From NCBI GenBank assembly GCA_019359315.1, contig JAHHHO010000017.1, positions 1 through 64,000 of the forward strand: a DNA stretch of 64,000 nt. Reading direction: 5' to 3'. The position numbers and the translations under genes are program-made. The notes under the pieces were generated by a model that saw nothing but the letters and a program-made list of their open reading frames with translations, ran no database searches and had not been told where the DNA came from. Positions within the stretch are counted from its first letter, which is position 1; each line of letters starts with the position of its first letter. Below, piece by piece: positions 27,737 to 37,290 of the stretch. The DNA is from Myxacorys californica WJT36-NPBG1 (GTDB lineage: Bacteria > Cyanobacteriota > Cyanobacteriia > Leptolyngbyales > Leptolyngbyaceae).

Positions 27737-27763
27737 GGGATGAAGGATGAGGGATGAGAGATA
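27729..27763 (+). repeat. Heptamer tandem repeat (AGGGATG)n at the end of rpsC
   Basis: Five 7-bp units read AGGGATG, AGGGATG, AAGGATG, AGGGATG and AGAGATA. The rpsC stop codon TGA spans the first two units. Short heptamer repeats (STRR) are known from filamentous cyanobacteria; this unit resembles that class. It separates rpsC from rplP. Confidence 0.85.
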
Positions 27764-27824
27764 AATTCTTTCGGCCTTCCATTCTGCATCTCGCCTCCTG
27801 ACTCTTATTCATTGGTATCGAGTC

Positions 27825-28256
27825 ATGTTAAGCCCAAGAAGAACAAAATTCCGCAAACAACAGCGCGGTCGGATGGCAGGATTGGCAACGCGCGGCAGTG
27901 ATCTGAACTTTGGAGATTTCGGATTGCAGGCGCTAGAGCCATCTTGGATTACCGCTCGTCAGATTGAAGCGGGTCGTCGTGCGATGACTCGTTACATTCG
28001 CCGTGGCGGAAAAATCTGGATTCGCGTCTTTCCCGACAAACCTGTAACCGCACGCCCTGCTGAAACCCGAATGGGTTCTGGTAAAGGTGCGCCCGAGTTC
28101 TGGGTTGCTGTCGTCAAGCCCGGTCGGATCTTATTTGAAATTGCAGGCGTACCCGAAGCAACCGCTCGGGAAGCGATGCGCCTTGCCTCGTTCAAAATGC
28201 CGATCAAAACCAAATTTATTGTTCGTCAACAAATTGAAGTTACGGAGGAGTCCTAA
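27825..28256 (+). CDS. rplP: Ribosomal protein L16
   Basis: The 143-residue protein has the L16 signatures [13 protein letters not shown] and [27 protein letters not shown] (in part). L16 contacts the A- and P-site tRNA elbows. The 88-base gap before it, which holds the heptamer repeat, is the largest in this half of the cluster. Confidence 0.97.
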   Translation: MLSPRRTKFRKQQRGRMAGLATRGSDLNFGDFGLQALEPSWITARQIEAGRRAMTRYIRRGGKIWIRVFPDKPVTARPAETRMGSGKGAPEFWVAVVKPGRILFEIAGVPEATAREAMRLASFKMPIKTKFIVRQQIEVTEES

Positions 28257-28259
28257 CTT

Positions 28260-28472
28260 ATGTCTCTTCCCAACGTTGAAGATGCAAGAAAACTAAACGA
28301 CGAAGAACTTTCTGAGCAAATTTTGGCATCGAAGCGAGAGCTATTCGAGCTGCGGATGCAGAAAGGGACTCGTCAGCTCGAAAAGCCGCACCTGTTCAAA
28401 CACGCCAAGCACCGCTTAGCTCAGTTGTTGACAGTTGAACGCGAACGACAGTTGAAACAAGGCCAGAGCTAA
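28260..28472 (+). CDS. rpmC: Ribosomal protein L29
   Basis: The 70-residue, two-helix protein has the L29 core [21 protein letters not shown] and a basic second helix [18 protein letters not shown]29 lies by the tunnel exit next to L23. Only three bases separate it from rplP, indicating coupled translation. Confidence 0.95.
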   Translation: MSLPNVEDARKLNDEELSEQILASKRELFELRMQKGTRQLEKPHLFKHAKHRLAQLLTVERERQLKQGQS

Positions 28473-28488
28473 ACGGAGTCGAAACCCA

Positions 28489-28737
28489 ATGGCAGTGAAG
28501 GAAAGAGTTGGCTTAGTTGTCAGCGACAAAATGGATAAAACCGTAGTGGTTGCCGTGGAAAACCGCGCTCAACACCCCAAATACGGAAAAATCATGGTTC
28601 GGACAAAGCGCTATAAAGCGCACGATGAAGAAAACAAATGCAAAATGGGCGATCGCGTCCGTATTCTGGAAACTCGCCCTCTGAGCCGTACTAAGCGCTG
28701 GGCTGTTGCCGAAATTCTAAGCAGTTCCAAGATCTAA
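28489..28737 (+). CDS. rpsQ: Ribosomal protein S17
   Basis: The 82-residue protein has the S17 OB-fold pattern: [39 protein letters not shown] and the signature [18 protein letters not shown]. It binds 16S rRNA early in 30S assembly. It follows rpmC by 16 bases. Confidence 0.97.
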   Translation: MAVKERVGLVVSDKMDKTVVVAVENRAQHPKYGKIMVRTKRYKAHDEENKCKMGDRVRILETRPLSRTKRWAVAEILSSSKI

Positions 28738-28754
28738 GGTCGCCGGAGGCGGAC

Positions 28755-29123
28755 ATGATTCAACAAGAAAGTTACTTAAATGTGGCAGACAACAGCGGTG
28801 CACGCAAACTAATGTGCATCCGCGTAGTGGGCGGCGGTAATCGCCGTTACGCCGCTGTAGGAGATGTCATCGTCGCCGTTGTCAAAGATGCCCTACCCAA
28901 TATGGCAGTCAAAAAATCGGATGTGGTCAAAGCCGTGGTCGTGCGGACGAAAAAAACGATTCGTCGCGATAGCGGTATGAGCATTCGGTTTGATGATAAT
29001 GCCGCCGTGATTATCAACCAAGACGGCAACCCTAGAGGTACCCGTGTCTTTGGTCCGGTTGCGCGTGAATTGCGCGATAAGAACTACACCAAAATCGTTT
29101 CCTTGGCTCCGGAGGTGCTGTAA
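28755..29123 (+). CDS. rplN: Ribosomal protein L14
   Basis: The 122-residue protein starts [20 protein letters not shown] and carries the L14 signature [19 protein letters not shown] followed by [14 protein letters not shown]14 forms an intersubunit bridge and binds the RsfS silencing factor. Its stop overlaps the ATG of rplX. Confidence 0.97.
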   Translation: MIQQESYLNVADNSGARKLMCIRVVGGGNRRYAAVGDVIVAVVKDALPNMAVKKSDVVKAVVVRTKKTIRRDSGMSIRFDDNAAVIINQDGNPRGTRVFGPVARELRDKNYTKIVSLAPEVL

Positions 29124-29470
29124 TGGCGACGAAAAAGAAGACCGTCACCCGTCACAGAATGCATGTGAAAAAGGGCGATACGGTGCAAGTGATTGCAGGT
29201 AACGATAAAGGCAAAGTCGGTGCGATCGAAGAAGTGTTTCCCAAAACCAGCAAAGTGCTGATTAAAGGGGTAAACGTTAAAACAAAGCACATTAAGCCTC
29301 AAGGCGAAGGTGAATCCGGGCGGATTGAGACCCTAGAGTTTCCGATTCACAGCTCCAATGTAATGCTGTATTCCGAGAAGCAAAAGGTCAGAAGCCGCGT
29401 CTGCTACACCTTTACCGAAGACGGTCGTAAGGTGCGAATGCTGAAGAAAACAGGCGAGATCATTGACTAG
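29123..29470 (+). CDS. rplX: Ribosomal protein L24
   Basis: The 115-residue protein has the KOW motif [18 protein letters not shown] and the L24 signature [16 protein letters not shown]24 initiates 50S assembly. The ATG shares one base with the rplN stop (TAATG), so the two are translationally coupled. Confidence 0.97.
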   Translation: MATKKKTVTRHRMHVKKGDTVQVIAGNDKGKVGAIEEVFPKTSKVLIKGVNVKTKHIKPQGEGESGRIETLEFPIHSSNVMLYSEKQKVRSRVCYTFTEDGRKVRMLKKTGEIID

Positions 29471-29530
29471 CTTCAGCCCCAATACTCTCTATAGCTCCCT
29501 GACCAAGCCCAGGGAAAGGATTAAATCAGT

Positions 29531-30076
29531 ATGGCGACAGGACTAAAAGCGATCTACCAAGATAAGGTCGTTCCAACGATGATGGAACAGTTCAATTATG
29601 AGAACATCCATCAGGTTCCGAAGCTCGTGAAAATCACGGTGAACCGGGGTTTGGGAGAAGCCTCCCAAAATGCCAAGGCGCTAGAAGCTTCGGTAGCAGA
29701 AATTGCAACCATTACAGGGCAAAAGCCAGTCGTAACCAGAGCCAAAAAAGCGATCGCAGCGTTTAAACTCCGCGAGGGAATGCCCGTCGGAGTCATGGTA
29801 ACGCTGAGAAGCGATCGCATGTATGCCTTTATGGATCGCCTGGTGAATCTTGCCTTACCTCGCATTCGCGACTTTCGTGGCATCAGTCCGAAAAGTTTTG
29901 ACGGTCGAGGAAACTATACGCTCGGTCTGAGAGAACAGTTGATTTTCCCAGAAATCGAATACGACAGTATCGATCAGATTCGCGGCATGGACATTTCAAT
30001 CATCACTACTGCAAATACTGACGAAGAAGGTCGTGCCCTGCTCAAGGAATTGGGTATGCCTTTCCGGGACAACTGA
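29531..30076 (+). CDS. rplE: Ribosomal protein L5
   Basis: The 181-residue protein shows [16 protein letters not shown], the signature [19 protein letters not shown] and the C-terminal [21 protein letters not shown]5 binds 5S rRNA and the P-site tRNA. In E. coli rpsN (S14) comes next, but here rpsH follows directly, as in other cyanobacteria. Confidence 0.97.
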   Translation: MATGLKAIYQDKVVPTMMEQFNYENIHQVPKLVKITVNRGLGEASQNAKALEASVAEIATITGQKPVVTRAKKAIAAFKLREGMPVGVMVTLRSDRMYAFMDRLVNLALPRIRDFRGISPKSFDGRGNYTLGLREQLIFPEIEYDSIDQIRGMDISIITTANTDEEGRALLKELGMPFRDN

Positions 30077-30097
30077 TGCAGCATCACAGAGGAAACT

Positions 30098-30499
30098 ATG
30101 GCAGCTAACGACACAATTTCAGACATGCTGACGCGCATCCGAAACGCGAGCTTGGCGCGGCATCAAACAACAGAGATTCCGGCAACTCGCATGACTCGCA
30201 GCATTGCCCAAGTGCTAAAAGCAGAAGGATTTATTGGCGACGTTGAGGAAGTTGGCGAAGGCGTCAAGCGCAACATCGTCCTCACCCTCAAGTACAAAGG
30301 CAAAACCCGCAAGCCGATCATCACCGCCTTGAAGCGTGTTTCTACTCCAGGACTGCGAGTTTACTCCAACACCAAGGATTTGCCACGCGTGTTAGGCGGC
30401 ATTGGAATTGCGATCGTCTCTACGTCAAGCGGCGTGATGACAGATCGCGACGCTCGGCGGTCGGGTGTGGGTGGCGAAGTCCTCTGCTATGTCTGGTAA
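30098..30499 (+). CDS. rpsH: Ribosomal protein S8
   Basis: The 133-residue protein begins [19 protein letters not shown] and ends with the S8 signature [20 protein letters not shown] and [10 protein letters not shown]8 is a primary 16S rRNA binder and in E. coli is the spc operon repressor. It follows rplE by 21 bases. Confidence 0.97.
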   Translation: MAANDTISDMLTRIRNASLARHQTTEIPATRMTRSIAQVLKAEGFIGDVEEVGEGVKRNIVLTLKYKGKTRKPIITALKRVSTPGLRVYSNTKDLPRVLGGIGIAIVSTSSGVMTDRDARRSGVGGEVLCYVW

Positions 30500-30573
30500 A
30501 GAAGGTTGTTGTCGCAGTTTACTAGAGCAACCATAAAAGAAGTCAGCAGAAACAGTCAAACGAGGAATCAGCT

Positions 30574-31122
30574 ATGTCTCGGATTGGAAAACGTCCTATC
30601 CCCATTCCCGCCAAAGTCACGGTCACAATCGACGGGCAACACGTCACGGTCAAAGGACCGAAAGGTGAACTCTCACGGGTTTTGCCCCCTGAAGCCATTG
30701 TTGTGATGGAAGGAGACACGATTACGGTGACTCGCCGTGATGAATCTCGCGCCGCTCGTCAGCGTCACGGATTGTGTCGCACCTTAGTTGCCAACATGGT
30801 AGATGGCGTATCTCAAGGCTTTCAGCGCAAGCTTGAAATTCAAGGGGTCGGCTATCGGGCGGCAGTTCAAGGAAAAAATTTGAATCTCAACATGGGGTAC
30901 AGCCATCCTGTGTTGATCGAGCCACCAGACGGCATTCAGTTTGTAGTTGAAAACAATGTCAACGTCACGGTGACCGGAATCGACAAGGAAATTGTTGGTA
31001 ACACTGCCGCTAAGATTCGTGCCGTTCGTCCGCCTGAACCCTATAAAGGCAAAGGCATTCGCTATGCGGGTGAAGCGGTTAGACGCAAAGTTGGTAAGGC
31101 TAGTGGTAAAGGGAAGAAGTAA
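30574..31122 (+). CDS. rplF: Ribosomal protein L6
   Basis: The 182-residue protein has [15 protein letters not shown], two repeated L6 folds and the signature [19 protein letters not shown] near the C-terminus. L6 lies by the factor-binding site. A 74-base gap precedes it, with GAGGAATC before the ATG. Confidence 0.97.
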   Translation: MSRIGKRPIPIPAKVTVTIDGQHVTVKGPKGELSRVLPPEAIVVMEGDTITVTRRDESRAARQRHGLCRTLVANMVDGVSQGFQRKLEIQGVGYRAAVQGKNLNLNMGYSHPVLIEPPDGIQFVVENNVNVTVTGIDKEIVGNTAAKIRAVRPPEPYKGKGIRYAGEAVRRKVGKASGKGKK

Positions 31123-31125
31123 ACT

Positions 31126-31488
31126 ATGAAATTAAGTCGTCGAGATTCTGTTCGTCGTCGTCACAGCCGCATTCGCCGTTCCCTCTCTGGCACACCGGAG
31201 CGTCCCCGGATGGCTGTATTTCGGTCCAATCAGCACATTTATGTGCAGGTGATTGACGATGTCGCTCAAAGTACATTAGTTTCTGCTTCTACAGTCGATA
31301 AAGACCTCAAGGAGGAGCTGAAATCGGGTTCAAACTGCGATGCTTCAGTAGCAGTAGGCAAACTAATTGCAGAGCGGGCGAAGGCGAAGGGGATCGATCA
31401 AGTCGTGTTTGATCGGGGCGGAAACCTGTATCACGGTCGTGTGAAAGCGTTAGCAGACGCCGCTCGTGAAGCGGGCTTAAATTTCTAG
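31126..31488 (+). CDS. rplR: Ribosomal protein L18
   Basis: The 120-residue protein has a basic N-terminus ([15 protein letters not shown]) and the L18 core [19 protein letters not shown] with the C-terminal [21 protein letters not shown]. It binds 5S rRNA. Three bases separate it from rplF. Confidence 0.97.
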   Translation: MKLSRRDSVRRRHSRIRRSLSGTPERPRMAVFRSNQHIYVQVIDDVAQSTLVSASTVDKDLKEELKSGSNCDASVAVGKLIAERAKAKGIDQVVFDRGGNLYHGRVKALADAAREAGLNF

Positions 31489-31501
31489 GAGAACTTGAAT
31501 C

Positions 31502-32023
31502 ATGGCAAAGGCTAGAAAAGAAAAGCGCACCCGTGAAAAGGAAAGCGACTGGCAAGAGCGCGTTGTGCAGATCCGTCGAGTGACCAAAGTGGTCAAGGGT
31601 GGTAAAAAGCTCAGCTTCCGTGCGATCGTTGTGGTCGGAAACGAGCGCGGTCAAGTCGGCGTTGGCGTTGGTAAAGCGGCAGACGTGATCGGCGCAGTGA
31701 AGAAAGGTGTGGCGGACGGCAAGAAGCACTTGGTTGAAGTGCCACTCACCAGAGCCAATTCGATTCCTCACCCCGCAACTGGTGCAGGCGGTGGCGCGAA
31801 AGTGATGATGCGCCCGGCGGCTCCGGGTACGGGGGTAATTGCTGGGGGTGCGGTACGCACAGTGCTTGAGTTGGCTGGCGTGAAGAATATTCTCGCAAAA
31901 CAACTCGGTTCTGATAATCCGCTTAACAACGCTCGTGCAACGGTCACGGCATTGGACAATCTGCGTACCCTTCAGGATGTAGCTGAAGAGCGTGGCATTC
32001 CGGTTGAAAACCTTTATGGCTAA
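31502..32023 (+). CDS. rpsE: Ribosomal protein S5
   Basis: The 173-residue protein carries the S5 double-stranded RNA-binding signature [19 protein letters not shown] and [15 protein letters not shown], then [16 protein letters not shown]5 helps keep decoding accuracy. The rpmD gene (L30), which follows rpsE in E. coli, is absent; rplO comes next. Confidence 0.97.
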   Translation: MAKARKEKRTREKESDWQERVVQIRRVTKVVKGGKKLSFRAIVVVGNERGQVGVGVGKAADVIGAVKKGVADGKKHLVEVPLTRANSIPHPATGAGGGAKVMMRPAAPGTGVIAGGAVRTVLELAGVKNILAKQLGSDNPLNNARATVTALDNLRTLQDVAEERGIPVENLYG

Positions 32024-32082
32024 AGCGTGTTACAAAATGCGCTATCCAATCCGTTTGTAAACACTTACCCGAAGCGAACATC

Positions 32083-32535
32083 ATGAGAATAGAAGATGCT
32101 CAACCCCAAAAGGGGTCAACAAAGCGCGGTCGTCGGGTCGGTCGGGGAATCGCGGCGGGACAGGGGGCAAGCTGCGGTTTTGGCATGAGAGGTCAGAAAT
32201 CCCGTTCTGGTCGCCCGACTCGACCTGGATTTGAAGGAGGACAAACGCCACTTTATCGTCGTTTGCCGAAGTTGAAGTACTTTACGGTAATCAATGCCAA
32301 AGAGTATTCCATTGTCAACGTTGAAGATTTGGCTGAGCTACCTGCTAATGCTGAAGTCACCCTAAAATCATTGCTTGAAGCGGGAATTTTGACGAGCGAT
32401 CGCGCTCCGCTTAAAGTTTTGGGGAACGGCGATCTGTCTGTAGCGCTGAAGGTGAGAGCCGCAGCATTTACATCTGGTGCTCGCGCTAAAATTGAGGCAG
32501 CAGGCGGAAGCTGTGAAGTTGTGACTGGAGCATAA
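32083..32535 (+). CDS. rplO: Ribosomal protein L15
   Basis: The 150-residue protein has the glycine-rich L15 N-terminus ([35 protein letters not shown] in part) and a C-terminal globular domain ending [13 protein letters not shown]15 acts late in 50S assembly. It is followed by a 166-base gap before secY. Confidence 0.97.
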   Translation: MRIEDAQPQKGSTKRGRRVGRGIAAGQGASCGFGMRGQKSRSGRPTRPGFEGGQTPLYRRLPKLKYFTVINAKEYSIVNVEDLAELPANAEVTLKSLLEAGILTSDRAPLKVLGNGDLSVALKVRAAAFTSGARAKIEAAGGSCEVVTGA

Positions 32536-32701
32536 TTTCACCTAACTCTAAGACACCCCTTAAAATGTGCGTGGTGAAGTCGTCCTTCTGTGCCGTTCTG
32601 GTTGAGGGACGTTTTGCCGTTCTAAGATTATTTCATCTGCAATTCTGCTAATCGTACTGTCATTAAGAACATCCGAATTTAATGTAAGAGGTACACCCTT
32701 C

Positions 32702-34006
32702 ATGGTCGTTAGTCGAGATAAAACGCCCAGTGCACAGGAAACCTTTGCTCAGATGGCACAAGCCTCTGGGTTGAGGGGTCGTCTCCTGTTGACGATCGGG
32801 GCACTCATCCTGGTTCGTTTAGGAATCTTCATTCCGATTCCGGGCATCGATCGGGCGGCATTTTCTGCCAGCATCGCAAGTAATAGCGCCTTGGGCTTCT
32901 TGGACTTGTTCGCAGGCGGCGGTCTGAAAACCCTCGGTATTTTTGCCCTTGGTATTCTGCCATTTATTAACGCATCAATTATTCTACAATTGCTCACGGC
33001 TGCCATCCCGGCTCTAGAGGACTTGCAGAAGAATGAAGGTGAGGCCGGACGCCGCAAAATTTCCCAAATTACCCGCTATGTTGCTGCCGCTTGGGCTGTT
33101 ATTCAAAGCACGCTGTTGACTGTCGGATTACTCAAGCCATTTGCGGAACAGTGGGGACCTGCTTTCGTTGTTGAGACGGTTCTGGCACTTTCGGCCGGCT
33201 CAATGTTTGTCATGTGGATTGGCGAACTGATTACAGAACGCGGGATTGGCAACGGGGCATCACTGCTGATCTTTCTAAACATTGTCTCGTCATTGCCGCA
33301 GTCGCTAGGGAGAACCTTCGACTTGGCGCAGACGGGCGATCGTACCATTGTTGGGGGTATCGTCGTTCTGTTGCTCGTCTTTCTAGCAATGGTTGTTGGC
33401 ATCGTTTTCGTTCAAGAAGGCACTCGCCGGATTCCGATTATCTCGGCTCGTCGTCAGGTTGGGCGTCGCCAGTATATGGAAAGAAGCAGTTATCTACCAT
33501 TGCGCCTCAACCAGGGCGGCGTGATGCCAATTATTTTTGCCTCTACCGTTCTGACGCTACCGGCGTTGATTGCTAACTCGTTTAGAAATAACGTCACGGT
33601 TGCCCAGTTTGCCAATTTCTTCAGCCCAACATCATGGTTCTACAACATTCTGTATCTCGTGATGATCTTGTTCTTCAGTTATTTCTACGCGTCGCTGGTC
33701 GTTCAACCAGAGGACATGTCGAAGAACTTAAAGAAAATGGGGTCAAGCATTCCGGGCATTCGTCCTGGAAAGGCGACAACAGAATATATTGAGCGTGTTT
33801 TAAACCGTTTGACCTTCTTGGGTGCTATCTTCTTAGGGGTCGTCGCGATCGTTCCAACGGTGATTGAAACTGCAACGAAAGTCCCTACATTTCAAGGCTT
33901 CGGAGCAACCTCACTGTTGATTTTGGTAGGGGTTGCGATCGATACGGCGAAACAGATTCAAACCTATGTGATTTCTCAGCGATATGAAGGAATGGTGAAA
34001 CAATAG
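32702..34006 (+). CDS. secY: Protein translocase channel SecY
   Basis: SecY forms the protein-conducting channel in plasma and thylakoid membranes. The 434-residue protein has ten membrane segments, beginning LLLTIGALILVRLGIFIPIPG with the typical plug region (FLDLFAGGGLKTLGIFALGI) and the conserved cytoplasmic loop EGTRRIPI and QRYEGMVKQ C-terminus. The 166-base upstream gap could hold an internal promoter. The stop overlaps the adk start by one base. Confidence 0.97.
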   Translation: MVVSRDKTPSAQETFAQMAQASGLRGRLLLTIGALILVRLGIFIPIPGIDRAAFSASIASNSALGFLDLFAGGGLKTLGIFALGILPFINASIILQLLTAAIPALEDLQKNEGEAGRRKISQITRYVAAAWAVIQSTLLTVGLLKPFAEQWGPAFVVETVLALSAGSMFVMWIGELITERGIGNGASLLIFLNIVSSLPQSLGRTFDLAQTGDRTIVGGIVVLLLVFLAMVVGIVFVQEGTRRIPIISARRQVGRRQYMERSSYLPLRLNQGGVMPIIFASTVLTLPALIANSFRNNVTVAQFANFFSPTSWFYNILYLVMILFFSYFYASLVVQPEDMSKNLKKMGSSIPGIRPGKATTEYIERVLNRLTFLGAIFLGVVAIVPTVIETATKVPTFQGFGATSLLILVGVAIDTAKQIQTYVISQRYEGMVKQ

Positions 34007-34554
34007 TGGCGCGACTGATTTTTCTAGGACCACCGGGAGCCGGAAAGGGTACACAATCGAAAATCTTGGCAGACTCTCATTCGATTCCGCACATCTCGAC
34101 CGGAGAAATTTTGCGGGAGGCAGTGACGAGTCAAACGCCGCTAGGCATGAAGGCTCAACGCTACATGGAACGGGGTGAACTTGTGCCTGACCAACTAGTT
34201 GTTGACCTGATTCAAGAACGGCTAGATAAGCCCGATACTCAATCTGGCTGGATTCTCGATGGTTTTCCTCGAAATGTCATTCAAGCTCAGATCCTAGACT
34301 TTATCCTGAGCAAGCTCAGTCATGACTACGATCGCGTGATCAATCTCGACGTTCCGGATGAGACGCTGGTAGCTCGGTTGCTCAGCCGCGGTCGCAAGGA
34401 CGATAACGAAGAGGTAATTCGGCGGCGTCTGGAGGTCTATCGCGATCAAACGGCTCCTCTAATCAGCTATTACGAGTCACGTGAAAAGCTTGTGACAGTT
34501 GATGGTAATCAGTCGATGGAGGCGGTTTCCTCGGCATTGAATAATCTCGCTTAA
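34006..34554 (+). CDS. adk: Adenylate kinase
   Basis: The enzyme interconverts AMP, ATP and ADP. The 182-residue protein has the P-loop GPPGAGKGT (8-16), HISTGEILREAV for AMP binding, the adenylate kinase signature WILDGFPRNVIQA and a short lid (RGRKDDNEEVIRRRLEVY) without zinc cysteines. It is the short form usual in cyanobacteria. The GTG start shares a base with the secY stop (TAGTG). Confidence 0.97.
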   Translation: MARLIFLGPPGAGKGTQSKILADSHSIPHISTGEILREAVTSQTPLGMKAQRYMERGELVPDQLVVDLIQERLDKPDTQSGWILDGFPRNVIQAQILDFILSKLSHDYDRVINLDVPDETLVARLLSRGRKDDNEEVIRRRLEVYRDQTAPLISYYESREKLVTVDGNQSMEAVSSALNNLA

Positions 34555-34583
34555 AGTCTCGCTTAGAGTTGAAATAGAAAATC

Positions 34584-34619
34584 AAACTGGCTAGGATGCA
34601 ACATTCTCAGCCAGTTTTT
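34584..34619 (+). terminator. Terminator ending the rplC-adk transcript
   Basis: AAACTGGCT and AGCCAGTTT form a perfect nine-base stem with additional weak pairing inside, followed by TT(T) within a run of five Ts. It lies 30 bases past adk and separates the secY-adk segment from infA. Confidence 0.75.
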
Positions 34620-34684
34620 GATTGAGCATCGCATCATTTTCGAGTACGGACATCCCGGATGTTGAATCACTGCTGAAAATCAAT

Positions 34685-34714
34685 TTAATGATCTACACTC
34701 AAATAGGGTATGAT
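34685..34714 (+). promoter_or_regulatory. Probable promoter of infA
   Basis: A good -10 box TATGAT is at 34709-34714, with a weaker TTTAAT-like -35 region about 17-18 bases upstream. It follows directly after the adk terminator and precedes the infA ribosome binding site GGAGGA by about 18 bases, so a new transcript likely starts near 34721. Confidence 0.5.
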
Positions 34715-34746
34715 TTGACCCCACCTGTATTTGGAGGAATTTCCGT

Positions 34747-34977
34747 TTGTCTAAACAAGATCTAATTGAGATGGAAGGTACGGTTGTTGATTCCCTGCCC
34801 AACGCTATGTTCCGCGTTGATTTAGACAATGGATTCAACGTCCTCGCCCACATCTCAGGCAAAATTCGTCGTAACTACATCAAGATTCTTCCCGGCGATC
34901 GCGTCAAAGTCGAACTGACGCCCTACGACCTCACAAAAGGTAGAATTACTTATCGCCTCAAAAATAAAGGCAGATAA
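34747..34977 (+). CDS. infA: Translation initiation factor IF-1
   Basis: The 76-residue OB-fold protein ([55 protein letters not shown]) is clearly IF-1, which binds the A site during initiation. The start is TTG at 34747: the upstream GGAGGA is nine bases away, no ATG is available before residue 8, and homologues begin with [11 protein letters not shown] rare start codon on an initiation factor is notable but seen in other species. Confidence 0.95.
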   Translation: MSKQDLIEMEGTVVDSLPNAMFRVDLDNGFNVLAHISGKIRRNYIKILPGDRVKVELTPYDLTKGRITYRLKNKGR

Positions 34978-35079
34978 ACGCTCCATTGATCACAAAATAT
35001 GCCAGATAGCAAGATATCTTTGACAAATGCTATAAAAAATTGTTAGGATGCTGTGTTTGTAGCGTTGCCGGAATTAGGC

Positions 35080-35193
35080 ATGAAAGTTCGAGCATCAGTC
35101 AAACCGATTTGTGAGAAATGCCGCGTCATTCGTCGTCGCGGTCGCGTCATGGTGATCTGCTCTAACCCCAAGCACAAACAGCGTCAAGGTTAG
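35080..35193 (+). CDS. rpmJ: Ribosomal protein L36
   Basis: This 37-residue protein is [14 protein letters not shown] at the start and ends with KHKQRQG. It retains the full zinc-binding set CxxC (C11, C14), C27 and H32, so it is the zinc-dependent type. The position between infA and rpsM is the standard one in bacteria. It is too short for ordinary gene-length cut-offs. Confidence 0.95.
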   Translation: MKVRASVKPICEKCRVIRRRGRVMVICSNPKHKQRQG

Positions 35194-35210
35194 GCAGTCA
35201 AAGATTGGCC

Positions 35211-35245
35211 GCCTGCTGCAAGAAGGAGTTGCTCTTGCAGCAGGC
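35211..35245 (+). terminator. Perfect 13-bp hairpin between rpmJ and rpsM
   Basis: GCCTGCTGCAAGA (35211-35223) pairs perfectly with TCTTGCAGCAGGC (35233-35245) around a nine-base loop that contains AGGAG. No T-run follows, so it is not a standard intrinsic terminator. It may partially terminate transcription, block exonucleases or separate expression levels of the two halves. Confidence 0.6.
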
Positions 35246-35263
35246 GCTTCGAGTTGTTCACGG

Positions 35264-35303
35264 AGTGTTGTTCACACAATTTAAGTGTTGTTCACACAAT
35301 TTT
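35264..35303 (+). repeat. 20-bp tandem duplication upstream of rpsM
   Basis: AGTGTTGTTCACACAATTTA occurs twice with a 20-base period (35264-35283 and 35284-35303, one base changed at the end). It lies about 30 bases before the rpsM start in the leader between the 13-bp hairpin and the ribosome site. Confidence 0.85.
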
Positions 35304-35332
35304 AAGTCATCACACGTTAGGGAGATACGAGC

Positions 35333-35716
35333 GTGGCACGGATTGCCGGGGTAGACCTGCCTCGCGATAAGCGGGTTGAAATTGGTCTGACATATATTTT
35401 TGGAATTGGACTTACACGCGCCCAGGAAGTAATCGCAAAAACAGGCGTTAACCCAGATACTCGCGTGAAGGATCTGAGTGATGCTGATGTCGCGGCGCTT
35501 CGGGAAGCGGTTGAAGGGGGCTATCAAATTGAAGGGGATTTGCGACGATTTGAATCGTTGAACGTCAAGCGATTGATGGACATCGGGTGCTATCGCGGTC
35601 GTCGTCATCGAATGGGTTTACCAGTACGAGGTCAAAGAACCCGGACAAATGCCCGGACTCGTCGCGGCGGTCGTCGCACCGTTGCTGGTAAGAAGAAAGC
35701 ACCAGGTAAGAAATAA
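35333..35716 (+). CDS. rpsM: Ribosomal protein S13
   Basis: The 127-residue protein starts [18 protein letters not shown] and has the S13 signature [13 protein letters not shown]-type sequence (here [17 protein letters not shown]) and a basic KKAPGKK tail. It bridges the 30S head with the 50S. Start is GTG at 35333, preceded by AGGGAGA. Confidence 0.97.
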   Translation: MARIAGVDLPRDKRVEIGLTYIFGIGLTRAQEVIAKTGVNPDTRVKDLSDADVAALREAVEGGYQIEGDLRRFESLNVKRLMDIGCYRGRRHRMGLPVRGQRTRTNARTRRGGRRTVAGKKKAPGKK

Positions 35717-35721
35717 TGGAT

Positions 35722-35763
35722 AGCTGCCACGAGACGCTTTTTGTGAGTCTGCTTGTGGCAGCT
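35722..35763 (+). terminator. Hairpin between rpsM and rpsK
   Basis: AGCTGCCAC (35722-35730) and GTGGCAGCT (35755-35763) pair perfectly, with extra pairing AGAC/GTCT inside. Only two Ts follow, so, like the hairpin before rpsM, it is more likely an RNA stability or attenuation element than a full terminator. Confidence 0.55.
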
Positions 35764-35826
35764 TTCCCTGAGTTTATAGAGAAACAATTCAACATTTTCC
35801 TCGATCGACGTACTTGAGAATTTGAC

Positions 35827-36222
35827 ATGGCAAGACAACCAGCACGGAAAACGGGACCGCGTAAGGCAAAGAAAAATGTGCCGAGCGGTGTAGCGCATAT
35901 TCAGTCCACCTTCAACAATACGATCGTGACCATTTCGGATGTTCAAGGAGAAGTGATCTCTTGGGCGTCCGCTGGGTCAAGTGGTTTCAAAGGAGCGAAA
36001 AAAGGGACGCCATTCGCGGCTCAAACTGCTGCCGAAGCTGCCGCGCGCCGAGCGATGGATCAGGGAATGCGCCAACTTGAAGTCATGGTGAGCGGACCTG
36101 GTGCAGGACGAGAAACTGCGATCCGGGCATTGCAAGGCTCTGGAATAGAAATTACTTTGATTCGCGATGTTACCCCCATTCCGCATAACGGTTGCCGTCC
36201 GCCCAAGCGTCGCCGAGTCTAA
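35827..36222 (+). CDS. rpsK: Ribosomal protein S11
   Basis: The 131-residue protein has the S11 core [18 protein letters not shown], the [14 protein letters not shown] segment and the C-terminal signature [19 protein letters not shown]11 is on the platform near the mRNA Shine-Dalgarno helix. S4 (rpsD), which follows in E. coli, is absent here. Confidence 0.97.
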   Translation: MARQPARKTGPRKAKKNVPSGVAHIQSTFNNTIVTISDVQGEVISWASAGSSGFKGAKKGTPFAAQTAAEAAARRAMDQGMRQLEVMVSGPGAGRETAIRALQGSGIEITLIRDVTPIPHNGCRPPKRRRV

Positions 36223-36349
36223 GGATCGCCCGTTGCAAAAGGGCTAGCCGTGTTTGTTTTATTTTGCTGATATTTAGCAGCGAAACTCAGTTTCGGAGTC
36301 ATAACAGAGGGCGTTGACCCTCGCAACGAAGGAAAAGGGAGGTTACTCC

Positions 36350-37288
36350 GTGGCACAGTTTCAGGTTGAATGTGTAGAGTCTAGTTCAGAGAACGACCAG
36401 AGCCAATATAGCCGATTTGTCTTAGAACCCCTCGATCGGGGTCAAGGAATGACCGTCGGTAATGCGCTGCGTCGAGTGCTGCTTTCTAATTTAGAAGGCG
36501 CTTCGGTGACCGCCATTAGAATTGCAGGCGTCACTCACGAATTTGCGACCGTTCCAGGTGTTCGAGAAGATGTGTTAGACATCATGCTGAACATGAAGAA
36601 GTTGGTATTCAAAACCTTTTCTTCCCAGCCTCATATTGGTCGTTTGTTGGTGCAGGGTCCGGCAACAGTGACCGCTGAGCAGTTCGATGTGCCCTCGGAA
36701 ATTGAGATTGTTGATCCTGATCAATACATTGCCACCCTTTCCGCTGGGGCAACCCTGGAAATGGAGTTTCGGATTGAGAAAGGAAAAGGCTATCGCGGCG
36801 TCGAGAAAATTCGCGATGAAACGGCGATGGACTTTCTGCAAATTGACTCTGTATTTATGCCTGTGCGGAAAGTAAACTACAGTGTTGAAGATGGTCGGGT
36901 CGGCGGAACGCTTGAAAAAGACCGCTTGATCATGGAAATCTGGACAAACGGCAGCATGACTCCGCAAGAAGCGCTGAGTCAAGCCGCTAATATTCTGGTA
37001 GACCTGTTTAATCCTCTTAAGGATATTACCTTTGAGCCATCAGATGATGACTCGGCTTCAGATGACCATCCTGAAAGCCAAATTCCGATTGAAGAGTTGC
37101 AGCTTTCGGTGCGGGCTTACAACTGCCTGAAGCGCGCTCAAATCAACTCAGTCGCTGACTTGCTCGACTACAGCCAAGAAGACTTGCTAGAGATTAAGAA
37201 CTTTGGTGCAAAGTCGGCAGAGGAAGTGGTCGAAGCCCTGCAACAGCGGTTGGGGATCACCTTGCCTCACTCGAAGTCTGCAAGCTGA
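36350..37288 (+). CDS. rpoA: RNA polymerase alpha subunit
   Basis: The 312-residue protein has an N-terminal dimerisation domain (FVLEPLDRGQGMTVGNALRR, LSNLEGASVTAIRI) and a C-terminal domain (about 235-305) with LSVRAYNCLKRAQINSVADLL and the helix-hairpin-helix NFGAKSAEEV that contacts UP elements and activators. The GTG at 36350 is preceded by GGGAGG; a TTG 36 bases upstream keeps the frame open but lacks such a site. Confidence 0.97.
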   Translation: MAQFQVECVESSSENDQSQYSRFVLEPLDRGQGMTVGNALRRVLLSNLEGASVTAIRIAGVTHEFATVPGVREDVLDIMLNMKKLVFKTFSSQPHIGRLLVQGPATVTAEQFDVPSEIEIVDPDQYIATLSAGATLEMEFRIEKGKGYRGVEKIRDETAMDFLQIDSVFMPVRKVNYSVEDGRVGGTLEKDRLIMEIWTNGSMTPQEALSQAANILVDLFNPLKDITFEPSDDDSASDDHPESQIPIEELQLSVRAYNCLKRAQINSVADLLDYSQEDLLEIKNFGAKSAEEVVEALQQRLGITLPHSKSAS

Positions 37289-37290
37289 GT

